Origin: Bacteroidales bacterium
Lineage (GTDB): Bacteria; Bacteroidota; Bacteroidia; Bacteroidales; Muribaculaceae
Assembly (NCBI GenBank): GCA_004557825.1
Contig: SFFL01000035.1
Span: 1-16,103 of the forward strand
Direction: 5' to 3'
DNA length: 16,103 nucleotides
In this document: piece by piece, positions 9,310 to 16,103 of the stretch
Layout: every line of letters begins with the position of its first letter
Position numbering within the stretch: the stretch's first letter is position 1
Notes under the pieces: model-generated
The model's input: the letters and a program-made list of their open reading frames with translations, nothing else
Database searches by the model: none
Told to the model about the DNA's origin: nothing
Translations under genes and position numbers: made by a program

Positions 9310-10599
9310 ATGGATAACAATTATAACAATACTCCGCAGCCCGGACGCGAGTCGCTCAACGAGCGGCTCCGCCGTGCCGCCGAGATGGGCCGCCGTCACA
9401 TCGCCGCCGAAGAGGCCCGCGAAGAGGGGCGTCTGCCTCACTACTATCAGCCGGAAGAACCCCGTCAGCCCGAACCCGTGCGTCAGCCGGAGCCTATGCG
9501 CCAGCCGGAGCCTATGCGCCAGCCGGAGCCTGTGCGTCAGCCGGAGCCTATGCGCCAGCCGGAGCCTATGCGCCAGCCGGAGGCTCCGAGGATGCCCGAA
9601 CCGGGTAAACCGTTCTATTCGCAGGAACCGCCACGCCGCCCCGCAGGGCCTACTCCGCCCCCGGCAAAGCCCGCCGCTCCTAAGCAGCAGCCTCCCCGCA
9701 AAAGCAAAACCCTGATGATTGTTATAATCATTGCGGCAATCCTTGGCATCGGCGTGCTCGCGCTTATCTTCCTCAATTCCAGCAACAAAAAGGCAATGGA
9801 AGAGCAGCAGCAACAGATTGAGCAGCTGCAGCTCCAGAATGAGCAGATTCAGCTGGCCAACGAATACCAGAGCCTCAACAACGAGTTTGCCCAGTACGAA
9901 AATCAGACCGCACTGCTTGCCAACGACTCGATTGTGCAGAAATATGCCGCCGCAAAATCGCAGGTAGAAAAGCTTCTCAACGAACTCAAGAACGAGAAGA
10001 ACAAATCGGCCGCTCAGATTGCAAAACTCAAAGGCGAAATCGAAACCCTCAAAGGAATTCTGCGCACCTATGTGGAACGCATCAACGAACTGCAGCAGGA
10101 AAACCAGTCGCTCCGTACCGAAAATGAGGAAGTTAAGGCAGAGAACTCGCAGCTCTCACAGACCGTGCAGACCGTTTCGGCTGCCAATCAGACCCTCAAC
10201 GAGCGTATGACCCTTGCCGAAAAGCTCAACGTCACCGGCGTGTCGCTCACTCCCCTCAACAAGAAAGGGAAGCGCGAGAAGCACGTCACCAAGGCGCGTC
10301 AGCTGCAGGTTAACTTCACTATTCCGCAGAACAATTCCACCCCGGTGGGCAAGAAGACTATCTTCTGCCGCATCATCTCCCCCGAAGGTGAACTGCTTGG
10401 CAATGCCGGTTCCTTCACCTTTGAAGGGTCGCAAGTGCGCTGCACCGCCAGCAAAATCATTGAATATCAGGGTGAGGAAATCGGCGGTATCACCATCTAC
10501 TGGGATGTGAACACCGCACTCAACCCCGGCGAATACACCGTAGAACTCTTCGCCGACAACTACCGTCTGGCCTCGCGCCGCTTTACCCTCAACAAGTAA
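9310..10599 (+). CDS. Single-pass membrane coiled-coil protein with RQPEP(M/V) repeats
   Basis: 429 residues, function unknown. N-terminal cytoplasmic part: a helix with basic and acidic residues (SLNERLRRAAEMGRRHIAAEEAREEG), then seven hexapeptide repeats RQPEP(M/V) (52-93), then a Pro-rich segment to about 130. One membrane span (about 135-155, LMIVIIIAAILGIGVLALIFL) follows the positive stretch PPRKSK. Outside lies a long coiled coil (about 160-305; Gln/Glu/Leu/Asn-rich heptads), then a C-terminal beta domain (about 310-429) with TPLNKKGKREKHVTKARQLQVNFTIPQN...GKKTIFCRIISPEGELL...GEYTVELFADNYRLASRRF. Similar proteins with coiled coil plus beta tail are widespread hypothetical proteins in Bacteroidales. 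It starts 60 bases after secA with no promoter in between, so it is likely co-transcribed. It may be a periplasmic spacer or sensor; no catalytic motif is visible. Confidence 0.8.
   Translation: MDNNYNNTPQPGRESLNERLRRAAEMGRRHIAAEEAREEGRLPHYYQPEEPRQPEPVRQPEPMRQPEPMRQPEPVRQPEPMRQPEPMRQPEAPRMPEPGKPFYSQEPPRRPAGPTPPPAKPAAPKQQPPRKSKTLMIVIIIAAILGIGVLALIFLNSSNKKAMEEQQQQIEQLQLQNEQIQLANEYQSLNNEFAQYENQTALLANDSIVQKYAAAKSQVEKLLNELKNEKNKSAAQIAKLKGEIETLKGILRTYVERINELQQENQSLRTENEEVKAENSQLSQTVQTVSAANQTLNERMTLAEKLNVTGVSLTPLNKKGKREKHVTKARQLQVNFTIPQNNSTPVGKKTIFCRIISPEGELLGNAGSFTFEGSQVRCTASKIIEYQGEEIGGITIYWDVNTALNPGEYTVELFADNYRLASRRFTLNK
9463..9588 (+). repeat. 18-bp coding minisatellite, seven units, with 54-bp higher-order repeat
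   Basis: Seven consecutive 18-bp units encode RQPEP(M/V), the last being RQPEAP. Units 2-4 (9481-9534) and 5-7 (9535-9588) form two 54-bp blocks with the same order of synonymous variants (CGT, CGC, CGC for the arginine) and near identity, so a three-unit block was duplicated after the units had diverged. Confidence 0.9.
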
Positions 10600-10690
10600 T
10601 CCGCGCAACGCCGACTACAGACTTACGCAATCGACAATCCCATACGCCCAAAGCGACAGCTATTTTCGCAAAAGCGGCGTCAACTTACTT

Positions 10691-10733
10691 CCACCTCCCT
10701 GCGCACAGGCTCCGGCCCGGCGCAGGGAGGTGG
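10691..10733 (+). terminator. Long-stem hairpin ending the secA operon
   Basis: CCACCTCCCTGCGC (10691-10704) pairs perfectly over 14 bp with GCGCAGGGAGGTGG (10720-10733); the 15-base loop is GC-rich. It is followed by CATTTTATC, a weak T-tract. It sits 91 bases after the last stop of the operon. Its right arm runs into the first of three direct repeats, so it may instead be part of a mobile-element end. Confidence 0.6.
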
Positions 10734-10791
10734 CATTTTATCGGCAGGCAGGTGACATTTTTGTCAGCAGAGAGGTGGCATTTTGTCGTCG
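10728..10791. repeat. Three ~23-bp direct repeats, possible IS-end relic
   Basis: AGGTGGCATTTTATCGGCAG (from 10728), AGGTGACATTTTTGTCAGCA (from 10750) and AGGTGGCATTTTGTCGTCG (from 10773) follow each other at 22-23 bp. Arrays of such short motifs are typical of the transposase-binding ends of IS21-family elements, but no transposase gene or opposite end is present in this window. Confidence 0.45.
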
Positions 10792-10880
10792 TATCAAACT
10801 TTAGAATCTACATTTGCACACTTTTTCCACGTTTTCACATATTTTAACTGCATATTATGCTTCATTTACAAAATTATACG

Positions 10881-10923
10881 TAGATTTGCATTGATTTAAG
10901 TAGACGAATAAGTGCTATCTTTT
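10881..10923 (+). promoter_or_regulatory. Probable promoter region for the surface-protein genes
   Basis: TAGATTTG (10881-10888) is a perfect -7 box but has no good -33 box. TATCTTTT (10916-10923) is one base off, with TTGA (10891-10894) at a spacing of 21. A further perfect box, TACATTTG, lies at 10809-10816 with TTTG 23 bases upstream. Which one is used cannot be told from sequence; any of them leaves a leader of roughly 95-210 bases. Confidence 0.4.
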
Positions 10924-11025
10924 CATTGCAATCGTTTAACAATCATAAGCTATCTCTATCTAAAAGTACAATTTGTATATCGCAATCATTAATTCTCATT
11001 ATATCTAATTTCTAAATTTACACGT

Positions 11026-11490
11026 ATGAGAAAATTTCTCTTGTCAATAGTGGCAACACTGACATGGCTATCTGCTTCGGCCCTCGACGGCCTTACTATC
11101 ACTCCCTTTACGGGCGACCCTGTGACATTCCTATACTCCCAGGAGCCTGAAATCTCTTTTATTGGCAAAAGTCTGAAGATTACTACTGTCGGCTCCGAAG
11201 CCCCTGTGACATTAGATATGGACAATATCAAGGAAATCACATTAGGCAAAAGCGCCGGTGTGGAAGACCTGAAAGATGTGCAGGGAATCGCCTGTATGGC
11301 TCAGGCCGACGGCGTGATTTTCACCAACATTCCCGCCAACACCAAGGCGCTGGTATTCAGCCTCGACGGCCGCACCACCCCGGTTCAGACCGTTGGCGCC
11401 GACGGCACACTCACCCTCTCGCGCTCCGAGCTTGGCACAGGCATCTTCATCGTGAAAATCGGCACTTTCACCAGCAAAGTAAGGCTCTGA
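11026..11490 (+). CDS. Small secreted protein with a T9SS-type C-terminal tail
   Basis: 154 residues from the ATG at 11026. The signal peptide is MRKFLLSIVATLTWLSASA. Residues about 20-75 form two short beta modules (ITPFTGDPVTFLYSQEPEISFIGKSLKITTVGSEAPVTLDMDNIKEITL), the 'display as sequence-aligned keyword, target strand, conversion to ITL/ITF' pattern often found at the N-terminus of Bacteroidales surface proteins. The C-terminal half (about 85-154) reads IACMAQADGVIFTNIPANTKALVFSLDGRTTPVQTVGADGTLTLSRSELGTGIFIVKIGTFTSKVRL. This matches the layout of the Por/T9SS type A sorting domain: a G-hinge, a (L/I)Y-like strand, G(I/V)(F/Y)I(V/L)K(I/V) and a final KV+L strand. It is probably exported by Sec and then possibly by T9SS. 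Function unknown. It lies 110 bases before the next gene, with no clear terminator between. Confidence 0.7.
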   Translation: MRKFLLSIVATLTWLSASALDGLTITPFTGDPVTFLYSQEPEISFIGKSLKITTVGSEAPVTLDMDNIKEITLGKSAGVEDLKDVQGIACMAQADGVIFTNIPANTKALVFSLDGRTTPVQTVGADGTLTLSRSELGTGIFIVKIGTFTSKVRL

Positions 11491-11600
11491 CCGCCGCAAG
11501 CTTCTCCGGCAATAAGTCCTGAACCTCGACAGCTTTTTCCGGCGAAGCTCTCACACCCCGAAACCTATTACCTTATCTTAAACTTCTGACAAATCACAAT

Positions 11601-12956
11601 ATGAAAAAATTATTTACTTTTGCCGCTCTCTCCATTCTCTCAGTTGGCGCGATGTACGCGCAGGAGCACTCGATGCGCATCCACTTCAACGACGGAACAT
11701 CTACCCTGATCAAAGCCACCGATGTGGCCAAAATCACATTTGAATCGGGCGAGACTCCCCAGCCAGGCTCCGACAAGATGGTCGATATGGGTCTGTCGGT
11801 AAAATGGGCTGCCTGGAACGTTGGTGGCACGAAGCCCTCCGACTACGGCAACTTCTACGCCTACGGCGAAACTGAGCCTAAGACCGAATACACCATCGAC
11901 AACTACAAATGGCTCTGGGAAGACTGGAACGACGACCCCACCCTCTACGAGGAATGGGAGCACTACCTCAAACTCGGCGCAACTATCGCCGGCACGAACT
12001 ACGATGTGGCTCACGTGAAATGGGGCGACCAGTGGCGTATGCCTACCCGTGAGGAATGGACCGAGCTGATTAACAGCTGCAAATGGTCCTGGACTGCCAT
12101 CGACGGCGTATCCGGGATGTTGGCCACCTCACAGACCACCGGCAACTCCATCTTCCTCCCCGCTGCCGGCAATATGGTAGATGCTGACCACACTCACGAC
12201 CAGGTTGGTTGCTTCTACTGGACCGCAAGCGAATACGACGCAACTCCCGAAGTGGAATGCCGCAACTACCGCGCTAACCTCGATGGCAACAACCGTTCGG
12301 CCGACGGCTACGACTACCCCGAAGTAGGCTTCTCCGTCCGCGCCGTCTATGGCCCCGCTCCCGACCCCGTTGACGATTTCGAAGCCCCTACTGAAGCTGT
12401 CGACCTCGGTCTGTCGGTAAAATGGGCTCCCTACAACCTCGGTGCTTTCTCCGACGGCAGCCTCGGCATCTATCTCTGCTGGGGTGAATACGCTGAGAAA
12501 TATTACACTCACCGCTACAACTACAAATACTACGACCCCATCACCGACTCCTATCAGGATCTTGGCGAATCGATCTGCGGCACCCAATATGACTGCGCTA
12601 CCCGCTGCTGGGGTGAGGACTGGCGCCTGCCCACCGCTGCCGAAATGCAGGAACTTATCGACCGCTGCACCTGGACCCGCTCGGGCTATAACGTGATTAT
12701 CACAGGCCCCAACGGCAACCACATCACTCTGCCTGCCGGTGAGACGATGAACTACCGCGGCAAGCCCACCAATAGCCTCTCGCCCGTCGATACCGGCTAC
12801 TACCTCACAGGCGACGCTGCTACCGGAACTTACGGCAACGGCAAGCCCAAATCCGACCAATGCAAGGGCCTCCGCTTCCAAGCTGCAGAGGGCACACACG
12901 GGCTCTACGATATGTATCGCGGAGTAGGCGTCCAGGTTCGTCCGGTGCACAAATAA
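11601..12956 (+). CDS. Secreted protein with two tandem FISUMP-type domains
   Basis: 451 residues. A signal peptide (MKKLFTFAALSILSVGAMYA) is followed by a short beta module (HSMRIHFNDGTSTLIKATDVAKITFE, 23-48) like the one in the preceding gene. Two homologous domains follow, about 61-249 and 266-449. Each starts V-D-(M/L)-GLSVKWA-(x)-(W/Y)-N-(V/L)-G. Each then has a (Y/C)-(A/W)-GE segment, a GTNYD/GTQYD motif, W-G-(x)-(Q/D)-WR-(M/L)-PT-(x)-(x)-E, an EL(I)-C-W segment, a GN-(x)-I-(F/T)-LPA segment, and a closing G-F/V-VR-(A/P)-V. This is the pattern of the 'major paralogous domain' (FISUMP, TIGR02145-like), common in Bacteroidota and Fibrobacter surface proteins and often compared with C-type-lectin-like folds. 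No T9SS tail is visible; it ends RPVHK just after domain 2. Ligand unknown. Confidence 0.75.
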   Translation: MKKLFTFAALSILSVGAMYAQEHSMRIHFNDGTSTLIKATDVAKITFESGETPQPGSDKMVDMGLSVKWAAWNVGGTKPSDYGNFYAYGETEPKTEYTIDNYKWLWEDWNDDPTLYEEWEHYLKLGATIAGTNYDVAHVKWGDQWRMPTREEWTELINSCKWSWTAIDGVSGMLATSQTTGNSIFLPAAGNMVDADHTHDQVGCFYWTASEYDATPEVECRNYRANLDGNNRSADGYDYPEVGFSVRAVYGPAPDPVDDFEAPTEAVDLGLSVKWAPYNLGAFSDGSLGIYLCWGEYAEKYYTHRYNYKYYDPITDSYQDLGESICGTQYDCATRCWGEDWRLPTAAEMQELIDRCTWTRSGYNVIITGPNGNHITLPAGETMNYRGKPTNSLSPVDTGYYLTGDAATGTYGNGKPKSDQCKGLRFQAAEGTHGLYDMYRGVGVQVRPVHK

Positions 12957-12983
12957 TGCCCCGGGCCGCCGTGCCCACCGCTG

Positions 12984-13001
12984 CTCAGCACACAAGCTGA
13001 G
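12984..13001 (+). other. Short hairpin between the FISUMP and adhesin-like genes
   Basis: CTCAGC (12984-12989) pairs with GCTGAG (12996-13001) around ACACAA. There is no T-tract, so read-through into the next gene is expected. Confidence 0.3.
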
Positions 13002-13051
13002 TTCACAATCTCACACAACGACAACAACAGATTCGTCACAAATACGCAATT

Positions 13052-16045
13052 ATGTCTAACAGATTTCTATCCGCTTTTGCGCTCTGCACAATATTGGCTG
13101 TGCAGGGCGCACAGGCTCAAGATGTGCAGGAAACTGTAATCTTCGACCTCACCGACCGCGACGCATTTGACCAGTGCACACAGTATTGCGACAAATATGA
13201 CCGCGATGATGATGCCTGGAAATGGAATTCATTTCCTCAAATGTACAATTCTTACAGCGTCACCGATGGTTACTACAGCGACTATTTCACAACTCCTGAG
13301 CTCGACCTCAAGGCCGGTGAACTATATGTAGTGCATACTTCTCCCGAATGTTACACCTACAATAATACGACCACCCTCACCGTGCTGCTGGGCAATTCCA
13401 CTCAGGTGAATGAAACCAAATTCACCGTTCTGAAGAAGTGGAGCGGCATTCCATACATCAGCTACGGCTCTGACCCCGCTGAAGCACGCGAAATCACATT
13501 CTTTGTACCCGAAGATGGCAAATACCGCATCTCATTCCTCGGTGAACCCTACTCGCTTTCACTGAAGCAAACCACCATCGCAAGCCGCGGCGTGGTAAGC
13601 ACTCCCAAATCGCCCGAAGATTTCACCGTCATCGCCGACCCCGACGGAGCACTGAAAGTCGACATATCTTTCACGATGCCTACGCAGAAGCTTTCCGGCG
13701 ATGCCATCACCGAGCCGCTCACCTACCGCATTTACCGTCAGGCTCAGGTAGCCAAAACAGGCACTGCTAATCCCGGCGAGAAAGTCACTTACTCGGAGAA
13801 TGTAGGTCTGGAAGGCGAAGCCATCTACGGACTGGAAGTGGCGCTGGGCGATGACGCCACACCACGTCAGACCGTAAAGACATTCGTGGGCAAGGAGACA
13901 CCGCTCGCACCTGCCACTGCTGCGTTCTCTGCTGCCGGCAGCAAATATCTCGTAAGTTGGGAGGCACCCATACAGGGTGCTCATGGCGCCACGCTTGTGG
14001 CCGATCGCCTCAGATATAAAGTCACCCGTTATCTCGACGACGTGGCTACCGTTGTGGCTCAAAGCGCCACCGGCACTTCCTTCGAAGACAGCTTCACCTC
14101 CGATGGTCTGCATCTGCTCCATTACGGCGTGGTAGCCATTTACGGCGACAAGCAGAGCGACGAAACCGCCACCGCTTCCGCAAAAATCGGCACCGCAAAG
14201 CTTCCCTTCTCCGACTCTTTTGCCGGGGCAAAATTCAACGACCTCTGGGATCACGAAATTATTGATGGTAGAACAGGCTGGCAGGCTGCGGCCGAAATCC
14301 CCAATGCGCCCGCCGAGCAGAAAGGCCCCTCCGACGGCGATGGCGGCCTGGCATTCTACAATTCTTATAATGAACAGAAGGGCCACAGCGCCCGACTGAT
14401 TACACCTCCTTTCGCCTATACCGAAGGCGACAACATCATCGTAAGCTTTATGATGTTCCACGATAAACGAGGCACTAAGACCAAAGAAGGTGTGCAGCTT
14501 CAGATTTCGCGCGACCTGGGCGAATGGACCGATGTGGAAGGCGGATATATCAGTCTGCGTTCCAACGACCTTACCGGTTGGAAGCAATACAACATCAGCC
14601 TTTCGGCAGCGCTTGCACAGGGTTGCACCAGCTTCCGCGTCGCATTCCAGTCAATCAGCGAATATGGATATAATATGGCAATCGATGCCGTAAACATCTT
14701 CCGTATGCTCAACAAGGATGTGGCTGTATCGGCGCTCTCCATGCCTGCAAGCATTATTGCCGGCAACAGCCTGGAAATCAAGATGAAAGTTACCAACAAC
14801 GGCACCACCGACCTTGCCGCCGATGCATACTCCATCGCTCTGGATTCCGACTTCCCCGACGACATCGAGATGCCCGCCACCGTGGCTATCCCGTCGCTTG
14901 GCTCGCACGAATATACATTCACCGTTCCCGTCAACTCGCTCCACGCCGAGAATAGTCTCAGCTACACTTTCACCGGCAAAGCTACTCTCGTCGGCGATGA
15001 GGATGCCGCAAACAACAGCGCCACTGCCTCTACTACTCTCGGCTTCAGCACCGGCAACAGCGCTACCGAGCTTTCCGGCACTTACGACACCGACAGCAAG
15101 ACATACACCCTCTCCTGGACTCCGGCCAAGGATCTCACATACACCCCGGTAAACCTGGTTGAATCGTTTGAAGGATTCGAAAATAATGCCTTAGGACCCT
15201 GGAACGGCTGGACAACAGTGGATATGGACGGACGCGCTGGCGGCAACTGGTATGGCGCCAGCGGCCCGATTTTCAAGGTCAGCACATACAACGGCACACC
15301 TGGAAAACGCGACGGCAAAAACATAATTTCCGTTACATCTCACGGCAAACAGGACGACTGGGTTATCTCACCCAAAATCAACTGCAAGGCTTTCTCTTCT
15401 ATGCAGTTGAAATTCCTCGTCAGCTTCAAGAAGTCCGACTCATCGCGCTACACCTGCACGGTTTACTATACCACCGACGATAAATTCAACGACCTGAATC
15501 CCGCCGACAACTTTACTACATCTGTATTCACCAAGCAGTACAACGGCACCTATCTGAAGGATGAATTCTTTGAGGTTACGGTCGACAAGGAGATACCTGC
15601 TGAAGCCAAATATGTGGCAATCAACATCACCAGCAATAACTCTTATGACGGCTCTACGTCGCTCGACAACATCCGCTTGACCGAGGTCAACAAGCTGCCG
15701 CTGCAGGGCTACCGCATCTACTCGCTTGTAAACGGCTGCCTCACCGAAGAACTCGTTTCATCGGAAACCGCCACACACAATCTGGTGCTTCCTGCTGCCC
15801 AAGCTGCCCTCCTCTCGACAAGCAACGAAGTATTTGTAACCGCAGTATATCCCGACGGCGAAGCTCCCCGAAGCAATCTGCTCAACCTCGACGTAGTGTC
15901 CGGTGTGGAGAACGTACTGATCGACGCACCCCGCGGTAAAGCCGAGTACTTCGATCTCAACGGCCGCCTCATCTCGCATCCCGCACCCGGCAGCATCTAC
16001 ATCCTCCGCCAGGACGGCACCGCCCGCAAAGTCCTCATCAAGTAA
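13052..16045 (+). CDS. Large surface adhesin-like protein with choice-of-anchor/cleaved-adhesin and CARDB-like domains and T9SS tail
   Basis: 997 residues from the ATG at 13052. The signal peptide ends ...VQGAQA (about residue 22). Residues about 25-185 form a beta-rich N-terminal domain (YYSDYFTTPELDLKAGELYVV). Two fibronectin type III-like segments follow (about 190-380; ISFTMPTQKLSGDAITEPLTYRIYR and YLVSWEAPIQGAHG). A jelly-roll domain follows (about 384-552) with SFAGAKFNDLWDHEIIDGRTGWQ, SARLITPPFAYT and MAIDAVNIF, the 'choice-of-anchor J / cleaved adhesin' pattern. A CARDB-like domain (about 553-665) starts KDVAVSALSMPASIIAGN and ends DEDAANNSATASTTL. A second jelly-roll (about 700-885) shows SFEGFENNALGPWNGWTTVDMDG, DDWVISPKI and TSLDNIRLTEV. 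The C-terminus (about 950-997; GVENVL...YFDLNGRLI...GSIYILRQDGTARKVLIK) is a good T9SS type A sorting domain. No protease motif is visible. It is probably a surface-attached carbohydrate- or protein-binding factor, expressed with the two genes upstream. Confidence 0.8.
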   Translation: MSNRFLSAFALCTILAVQGAQAQDVQETVIFDLTDRDAFDQCTQYCDKYDRDDDAWKWNSFPQMYNSYSVTDGYYSDYFTTPELDLKAGELYVVHTSPECYTYNNTTTLTVLLGNSTQVNETKFTVLKKWSGIPYISYGSDPAEAREITFFVPEDGKYRISFLGEPYSLSLKQTTIASRGVVSTPKSPEDFTVIADPDGALKVDISFTMPTQKLSGDAITEPLTYRIYRQAQVAKTGTANPGEKVTYSENVGLEGEAIYGLEVALGDDATPRQTVKTFVGKETPLAPATAAFSAAGSKYLVSWEAPIQGAHGATLVADRLRYKVTRYLDDVATVVAQSATGTSFEDSFTSDGLHLLHYGVVAIYGDKQSDETATASAKIGTAKLPFSDSFAGAKFNDLWDHEIIDGRTGWQAAAEIPNAPAEQKGPSDGDGGLAFYNSYNEQKGHSARLITPPFAYTEGDNIIVSFMMFHDKRGTKTKEGVQLQISRDLGEWTDVEGGYISLRSNDLTGWKQYNISLSAALAQGCTSFRVAFQSISEYGYNMAIDAVNIFRMLNKDVAVSALSMPASIIAGNSLEIKMKVTNNGTTDLAADAYSIALDSDFPDDIEMPATVAIPSLGSHEYTFTVPVNSLHAENSLSYTFTGKATLVGDEDAANNSATASTTLGFSTGNSATELSGTYDTDSKTYTLSWTPAKDLTYTPVNLVESFEGFENNALGPWNGWTTVDMDGRAGGNWYGASGPIFKVSTYNGTPGKRDGKNIISVTSHGKQDDWVISPKINCKAFSSMQLKFLVSFKKSDSSRYTCTVYYTTDDKFNDLNPADNFTTSVFTKQYNGTYLKDEFFEVTVDKEIPAEAKYVAINITSNNSYDGSTSLDNIRLTEVNKLPLQGYRIYSLVNGCLTEELVSSETATHNLVLPAAQAALLSTSNEVFVTAVYPDGEAPRSNLLNLDVVSGVENVLIDAPRGKAEYFDLNGRLISHPAPGSIYILRQDGTARKVLIK

Positions 16046-16073
16046 TCCCTCCCATTCATAGGGCATTAATACC

Positions 16074-16103
16074 ACATCGGCTTCCCTTCCGGGAAGCCGA
16101 TGT
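16074..16103 (+). terminator. Hairpin after the adhesin-like gene, probable terminator
   Basis: ACATCGGCTTCCC (16074-16086) pairs perfectly over 13 bp with GGGAAGCCGATGT (16091-16103) around TTCC, 29 bases after the stop. The window ends at the last stem base, so a T-tract cannot be seen. Confidence 0.7.

Larger units (their letters stand above)
10600..11025. other. 426-bp gap without a gene: hairpin, direct repeats and promoter-like boxes
   Basis: From left to right: about 90 bases with no clear element; a 14-bp perfect stem (10691-10733); three ~23-bp direct repeats (10728-10791); then an AT-rich stretch with two perfect TAnnTTTG boxes (10809-10816 and 10881-10888) and a weaker one (10916-10923) before the next ATG. 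I see no coding frame of note on either strand. Confidence 0.7.

Noticed and set aside
9274..9813. Minus-strand frame with RLAHRLRL repeats over the minisatellite
   Set aside because: The repeats are simply the reverse of the 18-bp units, which stay open in several frames; the plus-strand protein has a membrane span, coiled coil and continuous domain structure.
10600..11025. CRISPR array at the direct repeats
   Set aside because: Only three imperfect repeats lying back to back without spacers, and no cas genes.
11601..12956. Diversity-generating retroelement target, since FISUMP-type domains can be lectin-like
   Set aside because: No reverse transcriptase, template repeat or adenine-biased variable repeat is present in the window.

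Overview
The window looks like chromosomal DNA of a GC-rich member of the Bacteroidales; Muribaculaceae is my best guess, from general familiarity rather than a search. The clues are Bacteroidota-type promoters (-7 element TAnnTTTG), AT-rich leaders with little Shine-Dalgarno signal, a long SecA ending in a SEC-C zinc motif, secreted proteins with tails like the type IX secretion (T9SS) sorting domain, and PepSY-like and DUF4105 proteins. I see no phage, CRISPR, tRNA or rRNA, and no intact mobile element.

Layout. (1) Positions 1-101 hold the last 32 codons of guaA. (2) Positions 217-993 hold a single-gene unit for a small outer-membrane beta-barrel protein, with its own promoter, a tandemly duplicated 5' leader and a strong terminator. 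(3) Position 1158 starts a secreted PepSY-like protein; convergent to it is an AlkD-like HEAT-repeat protein (minus strand, 2507-1806). A three-copy ~30-bp degenerate repeat sits between them and includes the stop codon of the latter. (4) The 349-bp gap at 2508-2856 holds a candidate small RNA (about 2669-2750: promoter-like boxes, three hairpins, terminator) and then a separate promoter for the next operon. (5) A likely envelope-biogenesis operon runs 2857-10599: a DUF4105 (Lnb N-terminal-type) membrane protein; a 4-bp-overlapping PafA-like alkaline phosphatase homologue that appears to have lost its catalytic and metal-binding residues; secA; and a single-pass membrane coiled-coil protein with an 18-bp coding minisatellite. 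It ends at a 14-bp-stem hairpin followed by three ~23-bp direct repeats. (6) After a 426-bp AT-rich gap come three secreted or surface proteins (11026-16045): a small protein with a T9SS-like tail, a protein with two FISUMP-type domains, and a 997-residue multidomain adhesin-like protein with a T9SS-like tail. A 13-bp perfect hairpin closes the window.

How the genes fit together. The middle operon joins general protein export (SecA) to envelope proteins of unclear role. The last three genes encode Sec-exported proteins, two of which carry T9SS-like tails. Nothing here is a clear new defence or mobile system. The observations most worth checking are the pseudo-phosphatase coupled to the Lnb-like protein upstream of secA, and the candidate small RNA.
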